Assembly (NCBI GenBank): GCA_001510385.1
Contig: LFFE01000015.1
Location: 1-64,000, forward strand
From: Actinobacteria bacterium casp-actino5
GTDB lineage: Bacteria; Actinomycetota; Acidimicrobiia; Acidimicrobiales; Ilumatobacteraceae
Reading direction: 5' to 3'
DNA: 64,000 bases
Shown one piece after another: positions 25,454 to 34,020 of this stretch (within the stretch, counting starts at the first letter, position 1; each line of letters opens with the position of its first letter). The notes below the pieces were generated by a model. The model made no database searches. It was not told where the DNA came from and was given only the letters and a program-made list of their open reading frames with translations. A program made the position numbers and the translations under genes.

Positions 25454-26505
25454 CCTTGTCACTTGGTCGTATTGCTGGTATTCCTGTTCGGCTTCACTGG
25501 AGTGCCCTGCTCGGAGCTGCGTACCTCGCGTACTCGCTGGGCGCGATGGTCTCGCTCGTGGCTACGGCCGTCGGCGTAGCTTGTTTTGGGCTGTCTATTT
25601 TGGTTCACGAACTCGGACATGCATTGATGGCTTCTCGCTGCGGGGTGACAACAACATCGATTGATCTTTGGGCATTAGGGGGTGTGGCCCGATTGGCAAC
25701 TGAGGCTCCTGCACCCAAGGCGGAGGCATTGATTGCTGTGGCTGGTCCCTCTTCAAGCGCTCTCGCTGCAGTGATCTGCAGCACTGCCTGGTGGTTACTT
25801 CCCCTTGAGGGAATTGTTGGCGAAATTGGTCGGGTGATGTTGTGGTTGGCCTACCTCAACACTGCGCTCGCTATTTTCAACATGTTGCCTGGTTCCCCGC
25901 TTGACGGCGGTCGTGTACTTCGTGCGGCGAGATGGAAGCTTCACGGCGACCGACTGCGTGCATCGCGTGAAGCCGCACGTTCAGGGGTTGTTATTGGATC
26001 GCTGATTGTCCTTACAGCGATCGTGGTTAGTCTGCGTGGGAACTCGCAGTTGTCACTACTTCTTGTCGGTTTCTTCGTGCTTGGGAACGCGAGGGCCGAG
26101 GTCGCGTTTGCCGACATGCAACAACGTTCGATATCAACGCAAGTGGGTTCGCTCGCGTGGCGATTTCTTGCTGAGTTTGATAAGCGAACGACAGTTGGAT
26201 CGATGCTCAACGAAGTTGCGCGACTTGGCCAAGCCGAAGCATTGATTGCAACTAACGGAGATGAGCAAGTCGGTCTCGTTCTACTTGAACACGCGTTGCG
26301 CATCCCCGAGGAAGAGCGTGATGGCACGATTCTGGGCGATATTGTTCGACCCTTTTCGGCATTCCCGCACGCACACTCAAATGAAAACATTTCAGATGTT
26401 CTCTCGGCACTCGACCCGATTGAGCCGTTGATTCTGTTAATCGAAAGCGGCGGCGTTGAGGGAATTGTTCCTCCCACGAGGCTTCGAAATCTGCTTGGAA
26501 TCTAA
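25450..26505 (+). CDS. Site-2-protease family (M50) membrane metalloprotease
   Basis: 351 residues. Zinc motif HELGH near residue 54 in a membrane segment and the second ligand motif in NMLPGSPLDGGRVLRA near 147-162, as in Rip3/SpoIVFB-type proteases. About six hydrophobic helices in residues 10-215. The C-terminal 130 residues look like a degenerate CBS-type module (GSMLNEVARLGQAEALIATNGDEQVG), which in relatives senses ligands. Targets unknown. Coupled to the dipeptidase gene by an ATGA overlap. Convergent with the phosphoribosyltransferase gene, nine bases between stops. Confidence 0.85.
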   Translation: MTLSLGRIAGIPVRLHWSALLGAAYLAYSLGAMVSLVATAVGVACFGLSILVHELGHALMASRCGVTTTSIDLWALGGVARLATEAPAPKAEALIAVAGPSSSALAAVICSTAWWLLPLEGIVGEIGRVMLWLAYLNTALAIFNMLPGSPLDGGRVLRAARWKLHGDRLRASREAARSGVVIGSLIVLTAIVVSLRGNSQLSLLLVGFFVLGNARAEVAFADMQQRSISTQVGSLAWRFLAEFDKRTTVGSMLNEVARLGQAEALIATNGDEQVGLVLLEHALRIPEEERDGTILGDIVRPFSAFPHAHSNENISDVLSALDPIEPLILLIESGGVEGIVPPTRLRNLLGI

Positions 26506-26514
26506 AGGATGCGC

Positions 26515-27012
26515 TTACGCGTCAGCCACGATCCCTTCACGATCAACAACCGGTGGCTTGTCGCTCCAGGGGAAATTGATCCAGAGATCAGTTCTCCGCC
26601 AGACATAATCGCATTGCACCACTGAATGGGGTTTCTCATAGATCACTGCAGTGCGGACCTCACCCACTTTTCCGGCACAGAATTCGTGGACACTCTTGAG
26701 AGTGTGACCTGTGTCAGCGACATCGTCGACAATAAGCAACTTGGCGTCCGCGAGGTCGACGAAGTCTGGCGCAGGAGGAAGGATACGAGGCACCTCAAGT
26801 CGTTCATCAACTCCGGTATAGAACTCCACGTTCATGGTGTAGGTGTTCTTTACTGCAAGCGCATAGCCGAGCGCTCCACCAATCAGCAGACCTCCCCGGG
26901 CGATTGAAAGAATCATTTCTGGCTCGTAACCATCATTAGCGATCATTGTCGCTAAATCACGAGAAGCAGATCCAAATAATTCCCAACTAAGAATCTCACG
27001 CTCTTCGGCCAT
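26515..27012 (-). CDS. Phosphoribosyltransferase, purine type (COG2236-like)
   Basis: 165 residues. PRPP-binding motif LLIVDDVADTGHTL near 94-107, ILSIARGGLLIGG near 35 and a C-terminal WINFPWSDKPPV. Such enzymes convert hypoxanthine, guanine or xanthine plus PRPP to the nucleotide. Base specificity cannot be read. Lying just downstream of the three-subunit molybdenum hydroxylase, it suggests that the hydroxylase substrate or product is a salvageable purine. The ATG at 27012 has a TAACCT hexamer overlapping the stop codon of the molybdenum-subunit gene. Confidence 0.82.
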   Translation of the reverse strand: MAEEREILSWELFGSASRDLATMIANDGYEPEMILSIARGGLLIGGALGYALAVKNTYTMNVEFYTGVDERLEVPRILPPAPDFVDLADAKLLIVDDVADTGHTLKSVHEFCAGKVGEVRTAVIYEKPHSVVQCDYVWRRTDLWINFPWSDKPPVVDREGIVADA

Positions 27013-27019
27013 GGCTTGG

Positions 27020-27025
27020 AGGTTA
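27020..27025 (-). promoter_or_regulatory. Leaderless -10 hexamer TAACCT overlapping the molybdenum-subunit stop codon
   Basis: TAACCT on the minus strand, seven bases, then ATG at 27012. The TAA at 27023-27025 is the stop codon of the preceding gene. Confidence 0.55.
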
Positions 27026-29341
27026 GTCGCGAAGGTTCGAATTCACCGCTTTTGCGATGTCGGAAGGTCGAATTGGCACTCTCGTGAGATGCGTATCGGC
27101 TCCCCCGCTGCGGTTCATGGCATTCTGGATTGCACTGATGATGGCCGGAGTCGAACTAATCGTTGGTGGCTCACCGACCCCTTTTGCTCCCATCGGAGCC
27201 TGTGGGTCGGGGATCTCGATCAATTGCGCTACGACCGGTGGCATATCGGCGATCGTTGGAATGAGGTAATCGGTGAACGACGGGTTCATGATCCGCCCGT
27301 CACGTTGAATGATCTCCTCCATGAGAGCGAGTCCTAATCCTTGCGCGATACCACCCTCGATCTGGCCGGTTACTGATAACGGATTAAGAGCTCTTCCGAC
27401 ATCTTGAACGGTTGCGATTTCAACAACTCTCACGAGACCGAGTTCGACGTCGACGTCCACAACCGCCCGATGGCCTACGAATGCAAAAGCGGTGTGACAG
27501 TCTCCTTGACCGTTTTCATCCAACGGGACCGTCGGTCGGTGTCTGAACTCAACCTCTTCATCAATTACGAGTCCCGACACGATCTGTAACATCGGCCAAC
27601 GCTGGCCGTTCGTCGTGTTCACCAATGTGTCGCCCTCAATGACAAGAGCGAACGCGTCACCACCTGTTGTCGCCGCGACATGTTCGAAAATGAGTTGTCG
27701 AACCTTGAGGCACGCTGCCTCGACGGCGCCTCCACTCATCCAGGTCTGGCGAGAGGCAGAGGTCGAGCCAGCTGAGCCGACGCCGGTATCTATGGGGTCC
27801 AGACGAACATCTTCAAGCCCGAGCGTAGAACGTGCAATCTGCGCCGCAATCGTGATGAAACCCTGCCCTACCTCGGCGGTGGCAAACTTGAGAGTAATCA
27901 CCCCGTCGTCGAGTCGGCATCGCGCTGTGCTGTAATCATCAAACGCTTCGGAGTACATCAAATTCTTGATTGCCAAGCCATAGCCAACCCCTCGGACGAC
28001 ATCGCTTGAGCGAGTGGTATTTCCCGCCCCACCCGGAAGCCCGTAAGGGTGACCGTTCGAATGCAGCGTCTCAGATGGTTCTGGGATTGCGGCTAGCCCT
28101 GCGATGATCTCACGAACAGGAGCAACGCTCTCAACAGTTTGACCAGTGATGAGCCGATCGCCTGTCGCCATTGCATTTCTTCGCCGAATTTCGAGCGGCT
28201 CTAGGTTGCACTTTTGAGCAAGGAGATCCATTTGTCGCTCATGAGCGAAACACGCTTGAACCACACCAAATCCGCGCATCGCCCCACATGGGAGATTGTT
28301 CGTGCGTACCGCAACTCCCCGAACGTAGGCGTTATCGCACTTGTACGGACCTTGAGTGTGGGTAACTGCGTTGACGAGAACGGCTGAGGATGTTGACGCA
28401 TATGCCCCGCCGTCGAAGATGAACTCGGCTTCTATTTTGACGATACGACCGTCCTGCGTGGCGTGATGCCTCATCCAAATTTCTGCAGGATGGCGATGAA
28501 CGTGACCTAAGAAGCTCTCACTCCGCGAGTAGTGCATCTTGACTGGTCGTCCCGTGGCAAGAGCCAACAGGCAAACATGAACCTGCAACGAGATGTCCTC
28601 TCGACCTCCAAATGCCCCGCCGACCCCTCCTAGAACCATCCGAATTGCGGTCTCTGGAAGGTCGAGACAGGCAGCGATCTGGGCGAGGTCTTCATGTAGC
28701 CATTGTGTAGCGACGTGACACTCAACTCCTGCGCCGTCGGCATCAGGGATGGCGAGTGCGGCTTCGAGCCCGAGAAACGCCTGATCCTGCATGCCGATGG
28801 TGTAGCGGTCCTCGACAATGACATCTCCGACAACTGAGAGGTCACCGCAGACCACATTCTGCTCACGAATGACGTTCCCATCAGGGTGGATTTCCATCGA
28901 CTCCGGATCAGCAGCAAACCGGGCGTCAGTAAGTGCAGGCAGTGTTTCGTACACGACATCAATCGCAGCAATTGCTCGCGCACAAATGTCCTCATCGTCC
29001 GCAACCACTGCCGCTATGGGTTCACCGATATACCGAACCACCTCGCCTGCAAATACGGGCTGATCTGAGGAGATCAAACCGTAGGTTGGTTTTCCTGGGA
29101 CGTCGTCCGCCGTGATGACGGTATGGACGCCTTGCATCGCAAGTGCTTTCGACGTATCAATACTGAGTATTCGAGCGTGTTGATGTGGTGATCGAAGGGT
29201 TTTCCCGATGAGCATGTTGTCAGCAGAAAGGTCTGACGAGAATAAATAGGAACCTTCTGCCTTCGAAACGCCGTCAGGCCGCAACGGTGATTGTCCAATA
29301 CCTCCGCGAACGACAGATTCACGAATTTCGAGATCACTCAC
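27023..29341 (-). CDS. Molybdenum-binding large subunit of a xanthine dehydrogenase-family enzyme
   Basis: 772 residues. Aldehyde oxidase/xanthine dehydrogenase a/b hammerhead (GKTLRSPHQHARILSID), then the molybdopterin domain with GGVGGAFGGRED, GAMRGFGVVQ, AEVGQGFITI and the terminal PMGAKGVGEPP carrying the catalytic glutamate. Length is normal for a separate large subunit. It overlaps the iron-sulfur subunit gene by four bases, giving the order FAD, Fe-S, Mo along the transcript. It is distinct from the XdhD-like enzyme at 10953-13907, which carries its own degenerate Fe-S domain. Substrate: purine inferred from the adjacent phosphoribosyltransferase; aldehyde, nicotinate or CO-type oxidation not excluded. 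Confidence 0.88.
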   Translation of the reverse strand: MSDLEIRESVVRGGIGQSPLRPDGVSKAEGSYLFSSDLSADNMLIGKTLRSPHQHARILSIDTSKALAMQGVHTVITADDVPGKPTYGLISSDQPVFAGEVVRYIGEPIAAVVADDEDICARAIAAIDVVYETLPALTDARFAADPESMEIHPDGNVIREQNVVCGDLSVVGDVIVEDRYTIGMQDQAFLGLEAALAIPDADGAGVECHVATQWLHEDLAQIAACLDLPETAIRMVLGGVGGAFGGREDISLQVHVCLLALATGRPVKMHYSRSESFLGHVHRHPAEIWMRHHATQDGRIVKIEAEFIFDGGAYASTSSAVLVNAVTHTQGPYKCDNAYVRGVAVRTNNLPCGAMRGFGVVQACFAHERQMDLLAQKCNLEPLEIRRRNAMATGDRLITGQTVESVAPVREIIAGLAAIPEPSETLHSNGHPYGLPGGAGNTTRSSDVVRGVGYGLAIKNLMYSEAFDDYSTARCRLDDGVITLKFATAEVGQGFITIAAQIARSTLGLEDVRLDPIDTGVGSAGSTSASRQTWMSGGAVEAACLKVRQLIFEHVAATTGGDAFALVIEGDTLVNTTNGQRWPMLQIVSGLVIDEEVEFRHRPTVPLDENGQGDCHTAFAFVGHRAVVDVDVELGLVRVVEIATVQDVGRALNPLSVTGQIEGGIAQGLGLALMEEIIQRDGRIMNPSFTDYLIPTIADMPPVVAQLIEIPDPQAPMGAKGVGEPPTISSTPAIISAIQNAMNRSGGADTHLTRVPIRPSDIAKAVNSNLRD

Positions 29342-29826
29342 AACTTGTTTCGCTTTCTCCCGTCGACAGCAACCTGAACAGCATCAAGTATTCGCCCGTA
29401 GCCCGTGCAGCGACATAAGTTTCCTGCGAGGGCTTCCCGGACGTCATCCACATCCGGATCGGGATTGCGGTCAAGCAGATTAGTTGCAGCCATGACGAGG
29501 CCTGGTGAACAGAAGCCACACTGGATCGCGCCACATTCAACGAAGGCTTGTTGCACGTCTGTTGCACCGCCAAGACCTTCGATGGTCACGATAGATGATT
29601 GGGTTACTGATGCTGCGAGCACTAAGCACGAGCACACGAGATTGCCGTCGAGAAGCACCGAGCAAGACCCGCACTCGCCCTCTTCGCATGCGCCTTTCGA
29701 ACCAGTCATTCCAATGTGATCGCGAAGCACAGAAAGAAGACTGGCCCCGAGAAAACTGTCCTTCACTTGATGTTTGGAGCCGTTTACCGTCAATTCGAAG
29801 TGTTTTTCGTCGCTGGTGTAGGTCAT
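29338..29826 (-). CDS. [2Fe-2S] small subunit of xanthine dehydrogenase-family enzyme
   Basis: 162 residues. All eight cluster cysteines are present: C47, C52, C55 and C67 for the plant-ferredoxin-like cluster, and C103, C106, C138 and C140 for the helical-domain cluster (QCGFC and CRCTGY). It transfers electrons from the molybdenum centre to FAD. It overlaps both neighbours by four bases. It is the only intact Fe-S subunit of this family in the window, and so a possible partner for the cysteine-free XdhD-like enzyme (inference). Confidence 0.93.
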   Translation of the reverse strand: MTYTSDEKHFELTVNGSKHQVKDSFLGASLLSVLRDHIGMTGSKGACEEGECGSCSVLLDGNLVCSCLVLAASVTQSSIVTIEGLGGATDVQQAFVECGAIQCGFCSPGLVMAATNLLDRNPDPDVDDVREALAGNLCRCTGYGRILDAVQVAVDGRKRNKL

Positions 29827-30695
29827 ACCGACTCCTTGATCGAACGCAGACCTTGCTCAATGAGTCTCTTCACAAGAACTCCAACAGCGTGAGTACGGTA
29901 CGACGCCGTCGAACGATGGTCATTGATGGGCGATGCAGACTCTCGGACGAGTTGTACGACTTGGTCTAGGTCGTCTGTTGAAACTGATGACGTGTTCCAG
30001 TCGATCGCAGTAGTCGCAAACGATGAAGCCGAATCCGCCGCGATGATGGTTGGGCCGACAGATCCCAAGGCGATGCGGCAGATCTGTGAATCTGGCGAAA
30101 GCACCACTGCTGCGCCTGCAACGGAAATCACCATTGCGTTCCTTGTTCCAATTTTTGAGTAACCCTGCCAGCCGTTCACAATTGGCACATCAATGCGCTC
30201 AATGAACTCGTCTTTTTCAATGACAGTTGTCTTTGGCCCGGTGGCAAAGTCCCGTACGGCCACATTTCGCTGACCGCGATGAGAGGTCAATACGACACTT
30301 GCGTCAAGTGCCACCAGAGCGCATACGCCATCCCCAGCTGGGCTCGCGGTCGCGACATTTCCACCGATCGTTCCCGCGGTGCGGATTTGATGGCTGCCAA
30401 CTGTGCGAGCCGATTGGCTTAAACAAGGTGCGGCATCTTCAATGGGGCCACTGAGTAAATCGTTCCAACGGACACCAGCACCAAGACGTAACATCTTGCT
30501 TCGATAGTCAAGTTCGACTGTCGATAGTTCGGCCACGGATCGAAGATCAACAATGAGGTGATCGCTCTCGAGTCGTGTTGACCCATGGTTGAGGCCGACC
30601 ATGAAATCAGTCCCGCCTGCAAGCAACACAATTGAGGTGTCGGCCCGAAGTATCTCTTTCAAGTCTTCGATGGAGTCCGGATGCGCAATTGGCAC
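29823..30695 (-). CDS. FAD-binding subunit of xanthine dehydrogenase-family enzyme
   Basis: 290 residues, normal length. FAD motifs LLAGGTDFMVGLNHG near residue 24, LGAGVRWNDL near 71 and TAGTIGGNVATASPAGDG near 108, then the CO-dehydrogenase flavoprotein C-terminal domain. First gene of the three-subunit operon. The start is GTG at 30695 with a leaderless -10 and no ribosome-binding site. Confidence 0.92.
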   Translation of the reverse strand: MPIAHPDSIEDLKEILRADTSIVLLAGGTDFMVGLNHGSTRLESDHLIVDLRSVAELSTVELDYRSKMLRLGAGVRWNDLLSGPIEDAAPCLSQSARTVGSHQIRTAGTIGGNVATASPAGDGVCALVALDASVVLTSHRGQRNVAVRDFATGPKTTVIEKDEFIERIDVPIVNGWQGYSKIGTRNAMVISVAGAAVVLSPDSQICRIALGSVGPTIIAADSASSFATTAIDWNTSSVSTDDLDQVVQLVRESASPINDHRSTASYRTHAVGVLVKRLIEQGLRSIKESV

Positions 30696-30702
30696 AAATC
30701 CA

Positions 30703-30708
30703 ATCTTA
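30703..30708 (-). promoter_or_regulatory. Leaderless -10 hexamer TAAGAT for the three-subunit hydroxylase operon
   Basis: TAAGAT on the minus strand, seven bases, GTG at 30695. Confidence 0.6.
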
Positions 30709-30755
30709 TGAGTCGCGAACGAATGAGTTGATACTTATCTCGCCGCCACAACCAT

Positions 30756-30783
30756 TTGCAGGGAAAGAACGGTCGACTATAAA
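30756..30783 (+). promoter_or_regulatory. Candidate sigma-70-type promoter for the P450 locus
   Basis: TTGCAG at 30756-30761 and TATAAA at 30778-30783, spacer 16 bases, about 46 bases before the P450 ATG. Unlike most genes here, this locus has a leader and a Shine-Dalgarno sequence. Confidence 0.5.
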
Positions 30784-30807
30784 TAATCCAAATTGCAGTG
30801 AAACTGA

Positions 30808-30820
30808 CAACACGGTGTTG
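30808..30820. promoter_or_regulatory. Inverted repeat CAACAC-G-GTGTTG before the P450 start
   Basis: Six-base arms around one base, ending at the GGAG ribosome-binding site (30820-30823). It could be an operator for a dimeric repressor or a weak hairpin that hides the ribosome-binding site. Confidence 0.4.
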
Positions 30821-30828
30821 GAGCGCCT

Positions 30829-32040
30829 ATGGCCTATGAGAATGCACAGCTTGATGACCAACCAGTAACCGACTGGTTAAACGATTGGGATTGGCTTGAT
30901 CCTGCGTGGGGGGAACACGCCATCTCGATTTGGAATGAGATTCGTGACCAGTGCCCAATCGCGAGTACCGAAAGGTACGGGCGAGCGTTTCTTCCTGTAA
31001 CGATGGAAAGCGTTTAGGCGATCGCTCACGACACTGAGCATTTTTCATCTTGGCGAGTTTCGGTTGCACGGCCCGATGCACCGCCACGTGCTGCACCGCC
31101 AATCACTTCGGATCCTCCGGATCATCATGGGCATCGCCGGTTGTTATTGCCGTCGTGTAACCCGAAGGCCATCTCTGGCATGGAGCAGGACATGCGCGAG
31201 TTCTGTCGGAGGCTCATCGCCGAAATTGGTGACGCTTCGTCAGCAGATGCCGCAGAGCAGTACAGCCAGCACATTCCGGTTCATGGGATTTGTTCAATGC
31301 TCGGTGTACCCGAATCTGATGCCGACATGTTTCGCGATTGGATCTATCGGAACTTCCAACTTGCTCCGAAAGACCTCCAGGAACGGCTGCGAGTAATTGC
31401 TGAAATGGTGGAATATGCGTCGGCTGCCCTTGCCGATCGGCGACGGGAGCCAAAAGATGACTTACTCACTCTGATTGCCCACGCCGAAATCGACGGAGTA
31501 CCGGTCTCGCAGGATCTTCAAGTCGGGTATGTCCAACTGATGGTGCTCGCAGGAATTGATACGACTTGGAGCGCAATCGGATCAGGGCTATGGCACTTTG
31601 CACAGCACCCAGATCAGCGAGCCCGTCTCTGCTCGGTTGAAAATAACGATGTGCTCTGGGTACAAGCTGTTGAAGAGGTACTTCGCTTTTATGCACCGGT
31701 GACAATGGCACGACAGGTCATCGGCGAAACTGATGTAGCGGGCTGTCCGATGCATCCCGGCGATCAGACCTTGGTCACGTTCCCCGCCGCGAATCATGAT
31801 CCTGCTGCCTTTGATCATCCCGAGATTTTCGATTTAGATCGCGAACGGAATCGCCATGTTGCATTTGGGCTCGGCATCCATCGATGCCTTGGATCAAATT
31901 TGGCCCGACTCGAACTAACTGTCGCACTCCAGGAATGGATACGAGCGTTTCCCAACTATCGGTTGGACCCAGGCGGCAGCACAACTTGGGCTAGTGGCCA
32001 AGTACGTGGTCCAAGAAATATTCCAGTCATTTTGAGCTGA
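30829..32040 (+). pseudogene. Cytochrome P450 interrupted by one in-frame TAG
   Basis: One reading frame of 403 sense codons plus stop, broken only by TAG at 31015-31017 (codon 63); no frameshift. The ATG has GGAG six bases upstream. After the TAG the frame continues as AIAHDTEHFSS, the usual P450 N-terminal segment, then PPITSDPPDHHGHRRLL, the I-helix AGIDTTW, the ExxR motif EEVLRF and the heme loop FGLGIHRCLG with the cysteine ligand. The part after a possible internal ATG (31183) lacks the N-terminal third and would not fold as a P450. Nonsense mutation, sequence error or stop readthrough are the options; pseudogene is the default call. Substrate unknown. Confidence 0.85.
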
Positions 32041-32071
32041 CGTCGTCGCTTCCAGGGCACAATGGCCGGCG

Positions 32072-32806
32072 GTGGAATTTCCCGTTCTCTCTGAACTTGT
32101 CCCCGTGGTTCTCATCGTGGGAATCGCAGCGTGCATTTACATGGTTGCGGGCTTCGGATTTGCTCTGTTTGCCGTTCCGTCGATCAGTTTGTTGATGCCG
32201 GTAACAGAATCGGTGGCGATGATTGCTCTGCTCGGACTAGCGAGCGTGCTCCGGCAATCAATTGCTCTCAGGAACTCTGTCGAACGCCAGAGCGCAGTCA
32301 GATTCTCTGTTTGGGCTGTTGCTGGTATGCCCGTGGGTTTTTGGATTGTCGCTGCAGTATCTGATCAGGCCCTACGTCTGTTCCTTGGCGTGAGCACGAT
32401 CGTTGCAACCGGTGTGCTCATGCGGCGCACAGAACAAATGAGTTCCCATACCGTGGTAGAGAATCTATTTGCATTCATTTCGGGAGTGCTGAACACGTCA
32501 ATTGGAACCAATGGGTCGCCTCTGGTGTTTGCCTTGCAGGGTCGGGGACTCACACCAGATCGATTTCGAGGAACGATTGCCGTGATCTTTGCTGTCAGCG
32601 GAATGGTCACGACTTCGCTGTTCGCAATCGATGGTCGGTACACCTCAAGACTTCTTGCGCTCATTTGCTGCTCATTTCCAACCTGGTATGTCGGCACCGC
32701 GATTGGTCGCCGTCTTGCCACTCGTATTGACTCTGAGCAGTTTCGAAAAGTCGTGTTACTGCTGCTCGCCGTGACAGGTATTTCAACACTTATTTCGGCG
32801 CTGTAG
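32072..32806 (+). CDS. TSUP-family (TauE/SafE-like) membrane transporter
   Basis: 244 residues, almost wholly hydrophobic with seven to eight membrane segments. The repeated AGFGFALFAVPSISLL near 27 and GVLNTSIGTNGSPLVFALQ near 138 are the inverted-repeat signature of the sulfite/anion exporter family. Members move sulfite, sulfoacetate, taurine-derived anions or other small organic anions. The start is taken as GTG at 32072, with no clear ribosome-binding site, so the N-terminus is uncertain. It lies 31 bases after the P450 locus. Confidence 0.78.
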   Translation: MEFPVLSELVPVVLIVGIAACIYMVAGFGFALFAVPSISLLMPVTESVAMIALLGLASVLRQSIALRNSVERQSAVRFSVWAVAGMPVGFWIVAAVSDQALRLFLGVSTIVATGVLMRRTEQMSSHTVVENLFAFISGVLNTSIGTNGSPLVFALQGRGLTPDRFRGTIAVIFAVSGMVTTSLFAIDGRYTSRLLALICCSFPTWYVGTAIGRRLATRIDSEQFRKVVLLLLAVTGISTLISAL

Positions 32807-32892
32807 TTACTTCGGAAAGTTTGTTGCGAAATGGTTTGCGGTCAACGACCTCCGCAATGTACATTTCGTACACCATCTCCGGTCGGAGTGAG

Positions 32893-34020
32893 ATGGTCAC
32901 CAGAGGGATCTCCGGCTTCGAGGGGGTTAGTTTGTCGTCACACGACTCTGGTTCAGCGACGTTGCTGTCTGTGCGGAACCTTCGAACGTACTTCCACGTT
33001 GGTGGTCACCCCGTCAAGGCTGTCGATGGAGTGTCGTTCGATGTGGGTGTGGGGACAACTCTTGGCATCGTGGGTGAATCAGGAAGTGGCAAGACAGTAC
33101 TTTCTCGTTCGATAATGGGAATCAACACTGCGGGCAACGCCACGACCACAGGTTCGGTGCAGTACAACGGCAGTGAACTCATCGGCAAAACTAGGCGAGA
33201 GCTCCGGCATTTCTGGGGCGAAGAAATGGCGATGGTTTTTCAGGACCCCATGACATCGCTTAATCCTGTTGTTCGAATTGGGCGCCAGTTGACCGAGCAT
33301 TTGCGGGCTCATAAGAACATGTCGAAAGCAGAGGCGGAAGAAGTCGCAATTCAGCTGCTCACATGGGTACGTATACCCGAGCCAAAGCAGCGGCTGGCGA
33401 ACTATCCGCATCAAATGTCTGGTGGAATGCGTCAGCGAGTCTGCATTGCGATTGCACTTGCATGTTCCCCGCAACTGCTCTTCGCGGATGAGCCGACCAC
33501 GGCGCTGGATGTCACCGTTCAGCATCAGATTCTCAACCTTTTGAGCCAACAGCAAGTCGAGCGAAAGATGGCTATGGTGCTTGTCACTCACGACCTTGGT
33601 GTGGTTGCGACTCGCACAGATGAAATCGCTGTGATCTATGCCGGGAAAATTGTTGAGAAAGCGCCAACGGCCTCGCTCTTCAGTGAGATGCGCCATCCCT
33701 ACACTCAGTCGTTGTTCTGGTCGATACCAAAGACCTCTGAGCCGAAACATACAAGGCTGAGTGCGATCATTGGTCGTCCACCAAACCTCGCCGCGCTGCC
33801 GGTTGGTTGCTCTTTCGCAGATCGCTGTCCTTACGTGCAACCGATTTGTCGAGAAGTCGAACCCGATCTCCAATCAGACGGAGGACACGCATTCGCATGT
33901 CACTTACCTGTTGGCAGCGCAGCCGCGGATGTAGCTCTTTCGGAAAACGCTGCGGCAGGTCTCGCTCAATCGCAGTCGGCAGCTGCTCGCCGGGAATCGA
34001 ATGCAGGAGTGTCGTCGTAA
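32893..34020 (+). CDS. Peptide-type ABC transporter ATP-binding protein (DppD/OppD-like)
   Basis: 375 residues from the ATG at 32893, with CGGAG four bases upstream; earlier in-frame starts (TTG 32821, ATG 32857) lack one. Walker A GESGSGKT, Q-loop VFQDPMTSLNP, signature MSGGMRQRV, Walker B LLFADEPTTALD, switch histidine in THDLG, and the oligopeptide C-terminal domain with cysteines (CSFADRCPY, CREVEPD, CHLP) that in relatives bind a [4Fe-4S] cluster. A low-complexity Ala/Ser tail of about 30 residues follows. The TAA overlaps the next ATG (TAATG). Confidence 0.9.
   Translation: MVTRGISGFEGVSLSSHDSGSATLLSVRNLRTYFHVGGHPVKAVDGVSFDVGVGTTLGIVGESGSGKTVLSRSIMGINTAGNATTTGSVQYNGSELIGKTRRELRHFWGEEMAMVFQDPMTSLNPVVRIGRQLTEHLRAHKNMSKAEAEEVAIQLLTWVRIPEPKQRLANYPHQMSGGMRQRVCIAIALACSPQLLFADEPTTALDVTVQHQILNLLSQQQVERKMAMVLVTHDLGVVATRTDEIAVIYAGKIVEKAPTASLFSEMRHPYTQSLFWSIPKTSEPKHTRLSAIIGRPPNLAALPVGCSFADRCPYVQPICREVEPDLQSDGGHAFACHLPVGSAAADVALSENAAAGLAQSQSAAARRESNAGVSS

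Noticed and set aside
30829-31017. 62-codon gene before the P450
   Set aside because: It is the N-terminal part of the P450 in the same frame, ended by an internal TAG; not an independent gene.
31015-31017. TAG as a recoded codon (pyrrolysine or similar)
   Set aside because: TAG is used as an ordinary stop by several genes here (yqeC, the CodA-like gene, MATE, HD), no recoding signal is visible, and P450s are not known to use it. Nonsense mutation or error is simpler.
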